Of a stretch of DNA of 64,000 bases, positions 25,513-35,309 are shown piece after piece. The notes under the pieces are model-generated. The model had not been told where the DNA came from. It searched no databases and saw nothing but the letters and a program-made list of their open reading frames with translations. Location: contig JAEWGC010000028.1 of assembly GCA_023388495.1 (NCBI GenBank), positions 1-64,000 of the forward strand, written 5' to 3'. Position 1 is the stretch's first letter. Each line of letters opens with the position of its first letter. The stretch comes from Bacillota bacterium (GTDB lineage Bacteria; Bacillota; Clostridia; Tissierellales; Tissierellaceae). The position numbers were made by a program, and so were the translations under genes.

Positions 25513-26425
25513 TATCTTCTAGTATTATTTCTGTAAAAAGTTTTCCACCTTTTAAGTTAAGGTGACTTGAGTCGAAAAAGTATTCTGGACTATTCTCAAA
25601 TCTTGGATCATGGGAATAATCTAGATATTTAATTTCTGGGTATTTATCTAAAAGTTTATTGATTTCTCCATAAAACTCATCATAGAAATCTTTGGAAAAA
25701 TGTTCATTATAATATTTAGTAAATGGTGTTGTAGTAAGCACTGGTCTTAAATTGTTTTTTATTGCTAGATTAATTATATCATCTAATATAGCTATGAATT
25801 CCTCTTTGTCTTTTCGTCCTTCCTCTATAAAGGCTATATGTCTTTTGGCAGTTTCTTCTCCATCTTTTATCATCTTATCAGTAGATACAGTGTAATCTTT
25901 ATAAATAGGCTTAGGCTCATACGATTTTTCTTCTTTTATAAATACATACCTAATATTTGATTCTGCTGTAAGAATAGGCAGTGCCTTGTATTTAAGATAT
26001 TCATTTAACCTTGGCTTTTTAATATCCTTTAGGCTCAAAAAAGAATAATACATTTTATTGAAATCCTCAAAGTTTTCATTATCATAGCCTAAATAAAATG
26101 AAATATATGATACTGGTATAATAAGAACTGCATCTTCTTTGAAGTTTTTAATATATTTCCTAAGGATTTTATTGTCGTAATATAGCCTTTGGGCAGGCAA
26201 TGCAAAATTAAATCCCTTTAGATTTAAGTATTCATAAACAAAGGCATATTGGGCGTGAGATGTACCAAGGTTGCCAATTTCAATGTCCTTAGGTACATGG
26301 AAGAATTTATCCGTTGAATTCATCCTTTTATATACATTTGTATTTTTATATCTATTATTTATATATCCTACTATTAGAGAAAGAATTAGTAGAAATAATA
26401 AACTTTTCTTAATAAAGCGAAGCAT
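25505..26425 (-). CDS. SGNH-like acyl-modification partner protein
   Basis: The 306-residue protein has an N-terminal membrane helix (FIKKSLLFLLILSLIVGYI) and an extracytoplasmic domain. GNLGTSHAQYAF is near residue 53, and the C-terminal DSSHLNLKGGKLF supplies the D and H of an SGNH hydrolase triad, as in AlgJ/AlgX/DltD-like partners. It lies 16 bases downstream of an MBOAT gene on the same strand. In such pairs the MBOAT moves an acyl group across the membrane and the SGNH protein transfers it to a polysaccharide. The polymer is not identifiable. Confidence 0.78.
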   Translation of the reverse strand: MLRFIKKSLLFLLILSLIVGYINNRYKNTNVYKRMNSTDKFFHVPKDIEIGNLGTSHAQYAFVYEYLNLKGFNFALPAQRLYYDNKILRKYIKNFKEDAVLIIPVSYISFYLGYDNENFEDFNKMYYSFLSLKDIKKPRLNEYLKYKALPILTAESNIRYVFIKEEKSYEPKPIYKDYTVSTDKMIKDGEETAKRHIAFIEEGRKDKEEFIAILDDIINLAIKNNLRPVLTTTPFTKYYNEHFSKDFYDEFYGEINKLLDKYPEIKYLDYSHDPRFENSPEYFFDSSHLNLKGGKLFTEIILEDIK

Positions 26426-26441
26426 AGGTTACCTCCAAATA

Positions 26442-27896
26442 TTAGAATTGGAAATAGATAAATTCTTGGGAACCAAAGCTACCAAGGAGTATTATCCATA
26501 GTACTAGTATATAATATAGGCTCCATCTTATCCAAATTGGTTTTGTGGATATAATTTCTCTTATACTTTTCTTTTCTTGTATCAAATGTACTAATTCCAT
26601 TAATCCTATAGATACAAGAGCTACCATAAGTTGAAATTTATCTAATCCTAAGGTCGTTACAGGTACCTTCGGACCTAAATTAGTAAACATGTGGTTTATG
26701 ACGTAAATTGCATCTGATAAACTATTGGCTCTGAAGAAAATCCAACCAAAGCATACTAATATAAAGGTTATTGCAATCTGGATAAACCTATATAATGTTG
26801 GTAATTTATCTAATCCTATTGTTTTAACTATTCTTTTTCTTACCTTAGATGTCATTATTGAAAAGATATGATATAATCCATGAATCGCACCCCATGCTAC
26901 AAATGTCCAACTAGCTCCATGCCATAATCCTGAAATTAAAAATGTAATAAACAAATTATAATACCATCTCCATTTGACAACTCTATTTCCACCTAATGGG
27001 ATATATACATAGTCTTTGAACCATGTGGACAACGATATATGCCATCTTTTCCAAAATTCTGATATGGACTTTGAATAATAAGGTCTTCTGAAATTTTCCA
27101 TCAATCTATATCCCATAACTTGGGCTGAACCTACAGCTATATCTGAATATCCAGAGAAATCACAATATATCTGAAATGCAAAGAAAACAGTTGCTAGAAT
27201 AAGAGGAAAGCCTGTATAATTATGGACGTTATTATATACTAGATTAACTAACTTAGCTATCCTATCTGCTATAACTACCTTTTTAAACAGACCCCAAGCT
27301 ATTAACTTTAGCCCATCTGTAGCTAATTTATAATCAAAATTATGTTTTTTCCTGAATTGTGGTAGCAGATTATCTGATCTTTCAATAGGCCCCGCCACAA
27401 GCTGAGGGAAAAATGTTACATACAATGCAAAAATTCCAAAATGTTTTTCAGGTTTTATAGTCCCTCTATATACATCAATAGAGTAACTAAGGGTTTGAAA
27501 TGTATAAAAGGATATACCCATAGGTAGTAACAGTCTGAACTGTGGAAGATAAACAGGTATATTTAAATATTCTAACAAAGTTTTAGCTGAATCATTAAAG
27601 AAGTTAAGGTATTTAAATATAAATAATACAGAGAGACTTGATATCAGGGCTAGGACCAGATATTTTTTTTGTTTTGAATTGTCTTTTGTCTTTCCAATGG
27701 CTAACCCTGCCAAATAATTGATTAATGTAGTAAATACAATTAGTACAATATATACGGGTTTCCATGCCATATAAAAATAATAGCTTGATATAAGTAATGG
27801 TATCCATCTAAACTTATATGGAGTCAAAAAATATATTCCTACTACTGTAGGAAAAAATATTAAGTATTGTAAGGAGTTGAAAAGCATATATTCCAC
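26442..27896 (-). CDS. MBOAT-family O-acyltransferase (AlgI/DltB-like)
   Basis: The 484-residue polytopic membrane protein is an MBOAT acyltransferase of the AlgI type. It has QLVAGPIERSDNLLPQF, DFSGYSDIAVGSAQVMGY, EFWKRWHISLSTWFKDYVY and the catalytic-histidine block GLWHGASWTFVAWGAIHG. It would pass acetyl or another acyl group to the outside for O-acylation of a cell-surface polymer with the SGNH protein encoded after it. No alginate or teichoic-acid genes are adjacent. The start has a weak AGGTGG site. Confidence 0.9.
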   Translation of the reverse strand: MEYMLFNSLQYLIFFPTVVGIYFLTPYKFRWIPLLISSYYFYMAWKPVYIVLIVFTTLINYLAGLAIGKTKDNSKQKKYLVLALISSLSVLFIFKYLNFFNDSAKTLLEYLNIPVYLPQFRLLLPMGISFYTFQTLSYSIDVYRGTIKPEKHFGIFALYVTFFPQLVAGPIERSDNLLPQFRKKHNFDYKLATDGLKLIAWGLFKKVVIADRIAKLVNLVYNNVHNYTGFPLILATVFFAFQIYCDFSGYSDIAVGSAQVMGYRLMENFRRPYYSKSISEFWKRWHISLSTWFKDYVYIPLGGNRVVKWRWYYNLFITFLISGLWHGASWTFVAWGAIHGLYHIFSIMTSKVRKRIVKTIGLDKLPTLYRFIQIAITFILVCFGWIFFRANSLSDAIYVINHMFTNLGPKVPVTTLGLDKFQLMVALVSIGLMELVHLIQEKKSIREIISTKPIWIRWSLYYILVLWIILLGSFGSQEFIYFQF

Positions 27897-28058
27897 CTAA
27901 TTTCTCTTATGTTTGCAATACGAATATTATATATTATTGCCATTTTATTTTCAAGGTTAAGAGATTAAAGGCACTAGTTTTATAGGGATAATTATGTAAA
28001 AAATTGCAATATATGATATAATTAGATAAAAAACTAGAAAAATAAAGGGGATGATTTT

Positions 28059-28943
28059 ATAAAAAGGATATTTATTATTACGATGATTTTAATTTTGCTA
28101 ATTAGCAATTATTCATATGCTGCAGAGAGTAAAATAGCTCATAGAAATAAAATATTAGTAAAAGAAGCTACAAAGTTTAGCAAACAATTATGGTCTTTGA
28201 CTTTACAGCTAAGCCAAAATAAAGCAGAAAATATTCCAGTATTATTATATCACCATGTATTACCACAGAAGGAAATGAATGAGCATGAATGGAATAATAA
28301 TAGTAGTGTAATATCTTTAGAAAACTTTAAAGAACAAATGGAGTATTTAAAAAAGAATAATTATTATACAGCCACACTAGAAGAATTAGAGCTTTACATA
28401 GATGGAAAGTTGGACTTGCCTAAGAATACTGTAGTTATAACCTTCGATGATGGATATTTAAGTAATGTAGTATATGCATATCCTATTATGAAGGAGTATG
28501 GGTTTAAAGGAAGTATTTTTTTAGTAGGAAAATCATCTTTAGTAGATATGGAGGACTTTAGTCCAAAGGATTTACAACATATACCAATAACTGAGATGCA
28601 TAAATATGAGGATGTATTCCAATTTGCATGCCATACCTTTGATTTACATTCAAAGGATAAAGAAAAGGGATTACCTTTACTTGAAGTTGCTTCAAAAGAA
28701 GTAATAATAACGGATTTGGATAGAAATTTAGAGCTATTAAATACAAGATACATAGCTTATCCCTTTGGAGGATATAATTCTAATACAATTGAATATTTGC
28801 AAGAACTGGGATATACTCTTGGATTTACGGTAAAACATGGATATGTGTCTAAGGGTTCTAGCAAATATGAATTGCCAAGAATAATAATAAAACCTACTAC
28901 AGATAAGTTGAAGTTTATAGAGTTGATAGAAGCAGGGAAGTAA
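28059..28943 (+). CDS. Polysaccharide deacetylase (NodB domain), apparent ATA start
   Basis: The protein has an N-terminal export signal and a NodB carbohydrate esterase domain: IPVLLYHHVLP, the catalytic VVITFDDGYLSNV, CHTFDLHS and YPFGGYN. It would remove acetyl groups from wall glycan. The first ATG in frame is 28083, which would give a signal peptide without basic residues. Eight codons upstream an ATA at 28059 begins IKRIFIITMILILLISNYSYA, a normal signal peptide. It sits eight bases after AAAGGGG, the expected place of a start. Either ATA is used or ATG was mutated. No ribosome site precedes 28083. Confidence 0.8.
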   Translation: MKRIFIITMILILLISNYSYAAESKIAHRNKILVKEATKFSKQLWSLTLQLSQNKAENIPVLLYHHVLPQKEMNEHEWNNNSSVISLENFKEQMEYLKKNNYYTATLEELELYIDGKLDLPKNTVVITFDDGYLSNVVYAYPIMKEYGFKGSIFLVGKSSLVDMEDFSPKDLQHIPITEMHKYEDVFQFACHTFDLHSKDKEKGLPLLEVASKEVIITDLDRNLELLNTRYIAYPFGGYNSNTIEYLQELGYTLGFTVKHGYVSKGSSKYELPRIIIKPTTDKLKFIELIEAGK

Positions 28944-28995
28944 GATTAAAAAATAGGGCGAATACATATTTAAGTTTAAATATTAATTATAATAC

Positions 28996-29029
28996 AAAAA
29001 TGGATGAAACGGAAGTTTTGTCCATTTTT
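28996..29029 (+). terminator. Terminator after the deacetylase gene
   Basis: AAAAATGGATGAAAC pairs with GTTTTGTCCATTTTT around a GGAA loop, ending in T-rich sequence. Confidence 0.8.
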
Positions 29030-29081
29030 ATATTTATAGATAATCTTAAGTTTGTGAAAGGAATACCTCGAAATGCCTTGC

Positions 29082-29109
29082 TAAACTATTAAATCATACA
29101 AGTCGATAT
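29082..29109 (+). promoter_or_regulatory. SigD (flagellar sigma)-type promoter of chemoreceptor gene
   Basis: TAAA at 29082-29085 and GTCGATAT at 29102-29109, spaced by 16, match the SigD/FliA pattern TAAA-N15-GCCGATAT with one change. A chemoreceptor gene starts 44 bases downstream. Confidence 0.65.
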
Positions 29110-29152
29110 ATAGGGTATATATTATGAAAATAAATTAAGGGAGAGATAGTCT

Positions 29153-31156
29153 ATGAAACTAAAAGGAAAACTACTGATATTTACTACAATAATTTGTATT
29201 ATCTCTATTTTACTTATTTCAATTATTAATTATTCCTTATCTATCAAAAGGCTTGAATCAGTGACTAATGAAAATTTTATATTAGAAGCACATGCTACAG
29301 CACAGGAAGTTGATAATTGGATAGCTTTACAAAAGAGAAGTATAGATACATTACTTCATTTAATTTTACACAATGATAACCATGAAGCAGACTATCTGAG
29401 GGGACTTATGACAAAAATGACATCCGAGAATCCAGATAATCTTTACTATATTTGTTATAGCGATAAAAACACTTATTTCCCTGAAGGTATAAGTGTATCA
29501 CCCGAATTTGATGGAACTACTAGACCTTGGTATATAGGTGCTATGGAGACTCAGGACTTTTTTATTACTGAACCATATATAGATGCCATAACTGGTGATA
29601 TGGTTATTACTGTTTCTAAACAATTTGGGACTAAAGGTGGAATGAAAGGCGTAATAGGAACGGATATATCCATTAGTCATTTAGTAGATTTTATTGCTAC
29701 AGCTGACTATGGAGAAGGATCCTATGCATTTTTGGTAGATGACAAAGGGAATGTTCTTACTCATTTAAATGACGAATTCAAACCTAATAAAGATGGTAGT
29801 TTCAAGAAGATAGATGAATTATTGGATGGTAAAATGGCTAGTCTTATAGGAAAAACAGATATGAAAATTAAAGATAGAGCTATAGATGATTTTGATGGTG
29901 TAGATAGACTTTTCTTCTACGGAAATGTAGTTGAATCAAATTGGACAGTAGGGGTCGCTGTAACTAATGATAGTGTAATGGGCACTATTAATAGAGTTAT
30001 TTTGTTTACCATATTGGCCTCAGTAGCTGTAATTGGTATATCTGTTATCTTAGCTTTATATATGGCTAATACTATAACAAAACCTATTAAGGAATCCGTT
30101 AAGATTTCTGAAGATATATCAAACTTAAATTTATCTGGAGAGATTAAAGAAAGGGAATTAGAAAGAAAAGATGAAATAGGAGATATGTATAAGTCTTTCA
30201 ATCTTATCATACAGAAACTTAGATTATTTATGCAGGAAATGGATACTTCTATTAGGATAAATCACGAAGTTAATGAACAAACCTTGGAAAGAATTCATTA
30301 TCTATTAGGGCAAGCAGAAGAGACATCTGCTACAACAGAGGAATTATCTGCAGGCATGGAAGAGACATCTGCTACTACCATCTCTATAAGCGAATCCTCA
30401 CAGGAAATAGAAAGAGCATTGTCAGACTTTGCGGAAAAGGTAGAAGATGGAGCAAATACATCAAATGAAATAAGTATAAAGGCAGATAAGTTGAGTCATC
30501 AATTTATTCAAGCTAAGGATAAATCCTTAGATATGTATTCTAATGCAAGGAAAGAAATAGAAAAAGCCATTGTAGCTTCAAAGGAAGTAGAAAAAATAAA
30601 TGTATTGTCAAATGCAATACTACAGATATCAGAGCAAACGTCTTTACTATCCCTAAATGCAGCAATAGAGGCAGCAAGAGCTGGAGAATCAGGCAGAGGA
30701 TTTGCAGTAGTAGCAGATGAAATAAGAAAACTAGCAGATAACTCTAATTCAACAGTAGGGGAGATACAAACTGTAACGGAGAGCATTACAAAAGCAGTAG
30801 AGCAGCTAATAGAAAGAATATCCCTTGTAATGGATTTCCTAGAAAAGGATGTAAATAAGGACTATGAAATGATGGTAGATGCAGTAAGTCAATATAGAGA
30901 AGATGGTTCACACTTAAATAATATAATCTCGGACCTTAGTGCAACAGCAGAAGAACTTGCAGCAACTGTAAATGAAATGTCTACAGCTATAAGAGAAGTA
31001 TCCATTACTGTAGAAGAGTCAACTGTAGCAACTACGAATATTGCTGAGAAGAATATGAATATTGTAGATGCTATAAATGATATAAGTAAGATAATTGAGA
31101 AGAATAGGGATATATCTGATAAATTAGAGGAAATAGTTTCTCAGGTTAAGTTTTAA
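29153..31156 (+). CDS. Methyl-accepting chemotaxis protein with dCache sensor
   Basis: The 667-residue receptor has membrane helices near 8-28 and 280-302 and a double Cache domain between them (VSPEFDGTTRPWYIGAM, YIDAITGDMVITVSKQF, GSYAFLVDDKGNVLTH). HAMP and a full methylation/signalling coiled coil follow. The tip SEQTSLLSLNAAIEAARAGE is intact. The WY and following D residues of the first Cache subdomain resemble amino-acid-binding dCache receptors, so an amino acid ligand is possible. A SigD-like promoter precedes it, linking it to the flagellar regulon. It starts with GGGAGAG. Confidence 0.93.
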   Translation: MKLKGKLLIFTTIICIISILLISIINYSLSIKRLESVTNENFILEAHATAQEVDNWIALQKRSIDTLLHLILHNDNHEADYLRGLMTKMTSENPDNLYYICYSDKNTYFPEGISVSPEFDGTTRPWYIGAMETQDFFITEPYIDAITGDMVITVSKQFGTKGGMKGVIGTDISISHLVDFIATADYGEGSYAFLVDDKGNVLTHLNDEFKPNKDGSFKKIDELLDGKMASLIGKTDMKIKDRAIDDFDGVDRLFFYGNVVESNWTVGVAVTNDSVMGTINRVILFTILASVAVIGISVILALYMANTITKPIKESVKISEDISNLNLSGEIKERELERKDEIGDMYKSFNLIIQKLRLFMQEMDTSIRINHEVNEQTLERIHYLLGQAEETSATTEELSAGMEETSATTISISESSQEIERALSDFAEKVEDGANTSNEISIKADKLSHQFIQAKDKSLDMYSNARKEIEKAIVASKEVEKINVLSNAILQISEQTSLLSLNAAIEAARAGESGRGFAVVADEIRKLADNSNSTVGEIQTVTESITKAVEQLIERISLVMDFLEKDVNKDYEMMVDAVSQYREDGSHLNNIISDLSATAEELAATVNEMSTAIREVSITVEESTVATTNIAEKNMNIVDAINDISKIIEKNRDISDKLEEIVSQVKF

Positions 31157-31243
31157 TTGTAGATAATTCTTTATAAAAAAGAAGGATTATTAAATTTTAT
31201 ATAGAATATATTATATAACCAAATAATTTAAGGGGGTAGAGTT

Positions 31244-33223
31244 ATGGTTTTAAAGAACAAAAGAATCTATAGTTTAGTATTAGCGTTGTTTATGATTATA
31301 GGAATTGTAATTCCATCAACAACTTTTGCTGACGCAGAAACTGTAAAGATTACGATTCTAGGGACTACTGATCTACACGCTAATATCTATAACTGGTCCT
31401 ATGAGGATGGTAAGGAAACAGAAGACTTTGGAATGGCAAAGGTTTACTCTGTTGTTGAGAAGGTAAGGGGGGAAAACCCTAATACCTTGTTAATAGACAA
31501 TGGTGATACTATCCAAGGGACTATATTATCAGATGACTTATATAATTTCAATTTGGAATTAAAACATCCAGTAATTGACACAATGAATTTCATGGGATAT
31601 GATGCTATGACCTTGGGAAATCACGAATTTAACTTTGGATTAGAAATGGTTGAAAAGATTCAGAAAGAGGCTAAGTTTCCAATATTAGCAGCAAATGCCA
31701 ATTATAAAAAGGATAATTCATACCTAGCTAAACCATATATAATTAAAGAAGTAGCAGGGGTAAAGGTAGGTATTTTAGGTATTACAAACCCAAATATTCC
31801 AAGATGGGATGGACCTAAGGTAACTGAATTAAAATTTGCATCACCAGTAGAATCAGCGGAGAAACATATTAAGGAGATGAAAGAAGAGGGAGTAGATGTA
31901 ATAATTCTTTCAACACATATGGGATATACTTCAGAGTATGGTGGAGATGGGGCAGATGAAGTTATTGCAAAATTCCCAGAAGTGGCTGCAGTATTAACAG
32001 GTCACGCTCACGCAACTGAAAAGCAAAAAGTTGGTAATACATTAGTTGGAGCTGCTAGAAATGAAGGTAGACAGGTTGTAAGATTTGACATAGAATTGAC
32101 TAAAAAAGATGGTAAATGGGAAGTTATAGATAGTACAGTTGATATTATTGATGTCAAGGAATATAAGGCATCAGAGGAGTTAAAAGAATATGCAAAAGAA
32201 TACCATAATAAGACATTGAGTTTCTTGGTAGAGATAATTGGAAAAGCTAGTGAGAATTTTGCTCCAGATTCAGAAATCCCAGGTATTCCAGAGGCTCAAC
32301 TTAGAGATACGGCATTAATTGACCTTATAAACAATGTTCAGCTTAAAGCAACAGGTGCAGATGTTGCAGGAGCAGCTTTATTTGCTTCAGGGTCTAATTT
32401 AAGGGCTGGAGACTTAAATTATGCTAGTATATTTGAAATTTATAAATACCCAAATACTTTAGTGGGAGTAGAAGTTACAGGAGCTGAGTTAAAGGCTTAT
32501 ATGGAGTGGTCAGCTGCATATTATAATACATTTACTCCTGGAGATATTAATTTAAGCTTTAATCCTAAGATTAGAGTGTATAACTATGATATGTTCCAAG
32601 GTGTAGATTATAAGGTAGATATATCTAAGCCTGAGGGAGAAAGAATAGTAGATTTGAAATTTAAAGGTGAATTAGTAAAGGATACGGATACATTGAAATT
32701 AGCTATAAATAATTATAGATATGGTGGATTGAAGAACGTGGGTATCATAAGTGGAGAACCATATTTTGAATCAGATCCAAAATCACTTAGATCCTATATC
32801 GCTGATTATATAGCTGAACATAAAACTATAGAACCTATAGTAGATAATAACTGGGAGGTAGTAGGAGCAGACTTCAACCATCCGTTAAGAGACTATATTA
32901 TTGGGCAAATTAAAGAAGGTAAGATAGAGATTCCTAAATCAGAGGATGGAAGAACGATTAATGTTAAGGCTATTAATGCTATTGAATTAATAGCTGAAGG
33001 TCTTATTCCGGAAGAAGTATTAAAGGCTCACAATATCATTGTGGAAGAACCAGTGACTGAGCCAATACCAGTTCCAGTTGAACAAAAATATACAGTTAAA
33101 CCAGGAGATGTTTTATGGAAAATTGCTAAACAATTTAATACTACTTGGGAGAAACTAGCTGAATATAATAAATTAAAGAATCCAAACTTGATTTTCCCAA
33201 ATCAAGTAATATTAATTCCATAA
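31244..33223 (+). CDS. Secreted 2',3'-cyclic-nucleotide phosphodiesterase/5'-nucleotidase with LysM
   Basis: The 659-residue protein has a signal peptide (cut near residue 30, STTFADA). A calcineurin-type metallophosphatase domain follows (GTTDLHANIYNW, LLIDNGDTIQG, TLGNHEFNFG, LTGHAHA), then the 5'-nucleotidase C-terminal domain. A LysM wall-binding domain lies at about 614-659 (YTVKPGDVLWKIAKQF). It would dephosphorylate extracellular nucleotides while bound to peptidoglycan, feeding nucleosides to importers such as NupOPQ. The ribosome site is AAGGGGG. The next gene is a paralogue with the same architecture. Confidence 0.9.
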   Translation: MVLKNKRIYSLVLALFMIIGIVIPSTTFADAETVKITILGTTDLHANIYNWSYEDGKETEDFGMAKVYSVVEKVRGENPNTLLIDNGDTIQGTILSDDLYNFNLELKHPVIDTMNFMGYDAMTLGNHEFNFGLEMVEKIQKEAKFPILAANANYKKDNSYLAKPYIIKEVAGVKVGILGITNPNIPRWDGPKVTELKFASPVESAEKHIKEMKEEGVDVIILSTHMGYTSEYGGDGADEVIAKFPEVAAVLTGHAHATEKQKVGNTLVGAARNEGRQVVRFDIELTKKDGKWEVIDSTVDIIDVKEYKASEELKEYAKEYHNKTLSFLVEIIGKASENFAPDSEIPGIPEAQLRDTALIDLINNVQLKATGADVAGAALFASGSNLRAGDLNYASIFEIYKYPNTLVGVEVTGAELKAYMEWSAAYYNTFTPGDINLSFNPKIRVYNYDMFQGVDYKVDISKPEGERIVDLKFKGELVKDTDTLKLAINNYRYGGLKNVGIISGEPYFESDPKSLRSYIADYIAEHKTIEPIVDNNWEVVGADFNHPLRDYIIGQIKEGKIEIPKSEDGRTINVKAINAIELIAEGLIPEEVLKAHNIIVEEPVTEPIPVPVEQKYTVKPGDVLWKIAKQFNTTWEKLAEYNKLKNPNLIFPNQVILIP

Positions 33224-33242
33224 TAGGTAAATAATTATTAAT

Positions 33243-33273
33243 CTTAAGCTAGGTGAAAATTACCTAGCTTAAG
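33243..33273 (+). terminator. Hairpin after first nucleotidase gene
   Basis: CTTAAGCTAGGT pairs with ACCTAGCTTAAG (12 pairs, loop GAAAATT). A T-run is missing, so it may be a weak terminator or mRNA-end stabiliser. Its core GCTAGGT/ACCTAGC is shared with the hairpin after the paralogous gene. Confidence 0.6.
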
Positions 33274-33401
33274 AGCTTATCAAAAGGAATTTAGATAAAT
33301 TTTCCAAAAAAGAAGGATTTATAATAAGTTTATAGAATTAAGTTATATATAAGGTGTATTGGGTATCTTTACACTAACTATTAATCTAAGGGGGTTTATG
33401 T

Positions 33402-35138
33402 ATGAAATTAGGAAACAAAAGAATTGTTAGCTTATTATTGTCATTAGCCCTAGTATTAGGCATAATGATGGGAGCTACACCAGCATTAGCTGAAGAAGGG
33501 AAGGTAACTGTAGACATCGTTTCTTTTAACGATTTTCATGGTAATGTGGCAGACTCAGGTAAAAATATAGGTATGGCTAAAATGATAGCCTATTCCAAGA
33601 CACTTTTAGAGAAGAATCCTAATACAATCTTTGTATCAGGCGGAGATAGCTATCAAGGGACTGCTATATCAAACCTTACTTATGGGGCCCCTGTGTCAGC
33701 TATGATGAAGAGTATGGGAGTAGTAGCTTCAGCAGTAGGTAATCATGAGTTTGATTGGGGAGTAGAGCATATTAAAGGTTGGGCGGAAGAAGGAGGCTTT
33801 GACTTTTTAGCTACAAATATTGTAGATAAAAAAACTGGAAAACCAGTTGAATGGGCAAAACCTTATAAAATTGTTGAAAAAGGTAATATTAAAATAGCTT
33901 TCCTTGGCTTAGCTCACCCAGATACAAGTACTCTAACAAAGGCTGAACACGTAGGAAACTTAGAGTTTACTAATCCAGTAGAGGCAGCAAAGACTTGGGT
34001 TAAATATTTAAAAGAAGGTAAAGCTGAAGAAGGTACTCCAGATGTAATTATAGCTCTTACACATCTGGATTCTAATCAAAATGCAGAGACTAAAGAAATT
34101 ACAGGAACTGCAACAAAATTAGCAGCCTTAGAGGGTATAGATGGTATAATTTCGGCTCATAGCCATAGAGGAGTAGCAGGAAAAGTAAACGATGTTCCAA
34201 TAGTTCAAGCAAACTACAATGGTCGTGTATTTGGAGTATTATCTATTGAATTAGATAAAGATAATAAAGTAGTAGGTATAGAAGCAAAACTTGATGATTT
34301 ATCAAGCAAAACAGCTGAAATAACTCCTGACCCAGAAGGTGTTGAATTATATGAGAAGTATAAACTGGAAGCAGACCCTGTATTAGGTGAAGTAATTGGT
34401 GAAGCAGCAGAGGCTTTCACACATAACAGTAAAGTTGATAATGTTACTTTATTAGGAAGATGGTCTTCTGAAGTTATGAAAGAAAAAACAGGGGTTCAAG
34501 TAGCTATTCAAAATGGTGGGGGACTTAGAAGAACTCTAGAGAAAGGTACTATCACAATGGGAGATATGTATGAAATCATGCCATTTGATAATCAACTTGT
34601 AACTTTAGAAATGACAGGTTCAGATTTAAAGAAAGCAATAGATCATGGTATATTTAATCCAGAAGTAGGTAACGGACAATTTGCAGGTCTTATAGTAGAA
34701 TTTGATAAGAATGCAGAATTTGAAAATAGAATTACAAAGATTAGCTTGGAAGATGGCACGCCGCTAGATATGGAAGCTTATTATACAGTGGTTACAAATG
34801 ACTTCCTTATAACGGGTGGAGATAAGTATGATTTTTCTAAAGCTAGAAACGTAGTAGATACATTTATACCAATTAGAGATGTATTAGTGGAGGCTATAAA
34901 AGAAGCTAAGGTAATTACACCAGTGGAGGTAGACTATTTAATAGAAGCAGCAGAAGCAACTGTAGAAGAACCAGCACCAGCTCCACAACCAGAAATCAAG
35001 AAATATACTGTAAAATCAGGGGATGTACTATGGAAAATTGCGAAAGAGTTTAATATTACGTGGGAAAAATTAGCTGAGTACAATAATTTGAAAAATCCAC
35101 ATCTAATATTCCCAAATCAAGTAATACTAGTTCCTTAA
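33402..35138 (+). CDS. Secreted 5'-nucleotidase family protein with LysM
   Basis: The 578-residue protein has a signal peptide (cut near ATPALA), the metallophosphatase motifs FNDFHGNVAD, VSGGDSYQGTA, AVGNHEFDWG and ISAHSHRG, and the nucleotidase C-terminal domain (QNGGGLRRTLEKG). A LysM repeat lies at about 534-578 (YTVKSGDVLWKIAKEF), nearly identical to that of the upstream gene. It should hydrolyse nucleotides at the cell wall. The two genes share leader, LysM and terminator motifs, pointing to a cassette duplication. Substrate ranges probably differ, as the catalytic halves have diverged. Confidence 0.9.
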   Translation: MKLGNKRIVSLLLSLALVLGIMMGATPALAEEGKVTVDIVSFNDFHGNVADSGKNIGMAKMIAYSKTLLEKNPNTIFVSGGDSYQGTAISNLTYGAPVSAMMKSMGVVASAVGNHEFDWGVEHIKGWAEEGGFDFLATNIVDKKTGKPVEWAKPYKIVEKGNIKIAFLGLAHPDTSTLTKAEHVGNLEFTNPVEAAKTWVKYLKEGKAEEGTPDVIIALTHLDSNQNAETKEITGTATKLAALEGIDGIISAHSHRGVAGKVNDVPIVQANYNGRVFGVLSIELDKDNKVVGIEAKLDDLSSKTAEITPDPEGVELYEKYKLEADPVLGEVIGEAAEAFTHNSKVDNVTLLGRWSSEVMKEKTGVQVAIQNGGGLRRTLEKGTITMGDMYEIMPFDNQLVTLEMTGSDLKKAIDHGIFNPEVGNGQFAGLIVEFDKNAEFENRITKISLEDGTPLDMEAYYTVVTNDFLITGGDKYDFSKARNVVDTFIPIRDVLVEAIKEAKVITPVEVDYLIEAAEATVEEPAPAPQPEIKKYTVKSGDVLWKIAKEFNITWEKLAEYNNLKNPHLIFPNQVILVP

Positions 35139-35146
35139 AAAGAATT

Positions 35147-35174
35147 GGCTAGGTGATAATCACCTAGCCTTTTT
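35147..35174 (+). terminator. Terminator after second nucleotidase gene
   Basis: A ten-pair stem (GGCTAGGTGA with TCACCTAGCC, loop TAA) is followed by TTTTT. Confidence 0.9.
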
Positions 35175-35309
35175 ATTTAAAAAAATATCTAATGATATTT
35201 TTTATTTTTTCAAATATGTGATAAAATAAGATAATGTTATAAAATATAATTTTGATATAAAGATTTATATATAGTTAGAAAAAAGATTGGAAAAAGTGAG
35301 GAGTTTAAT

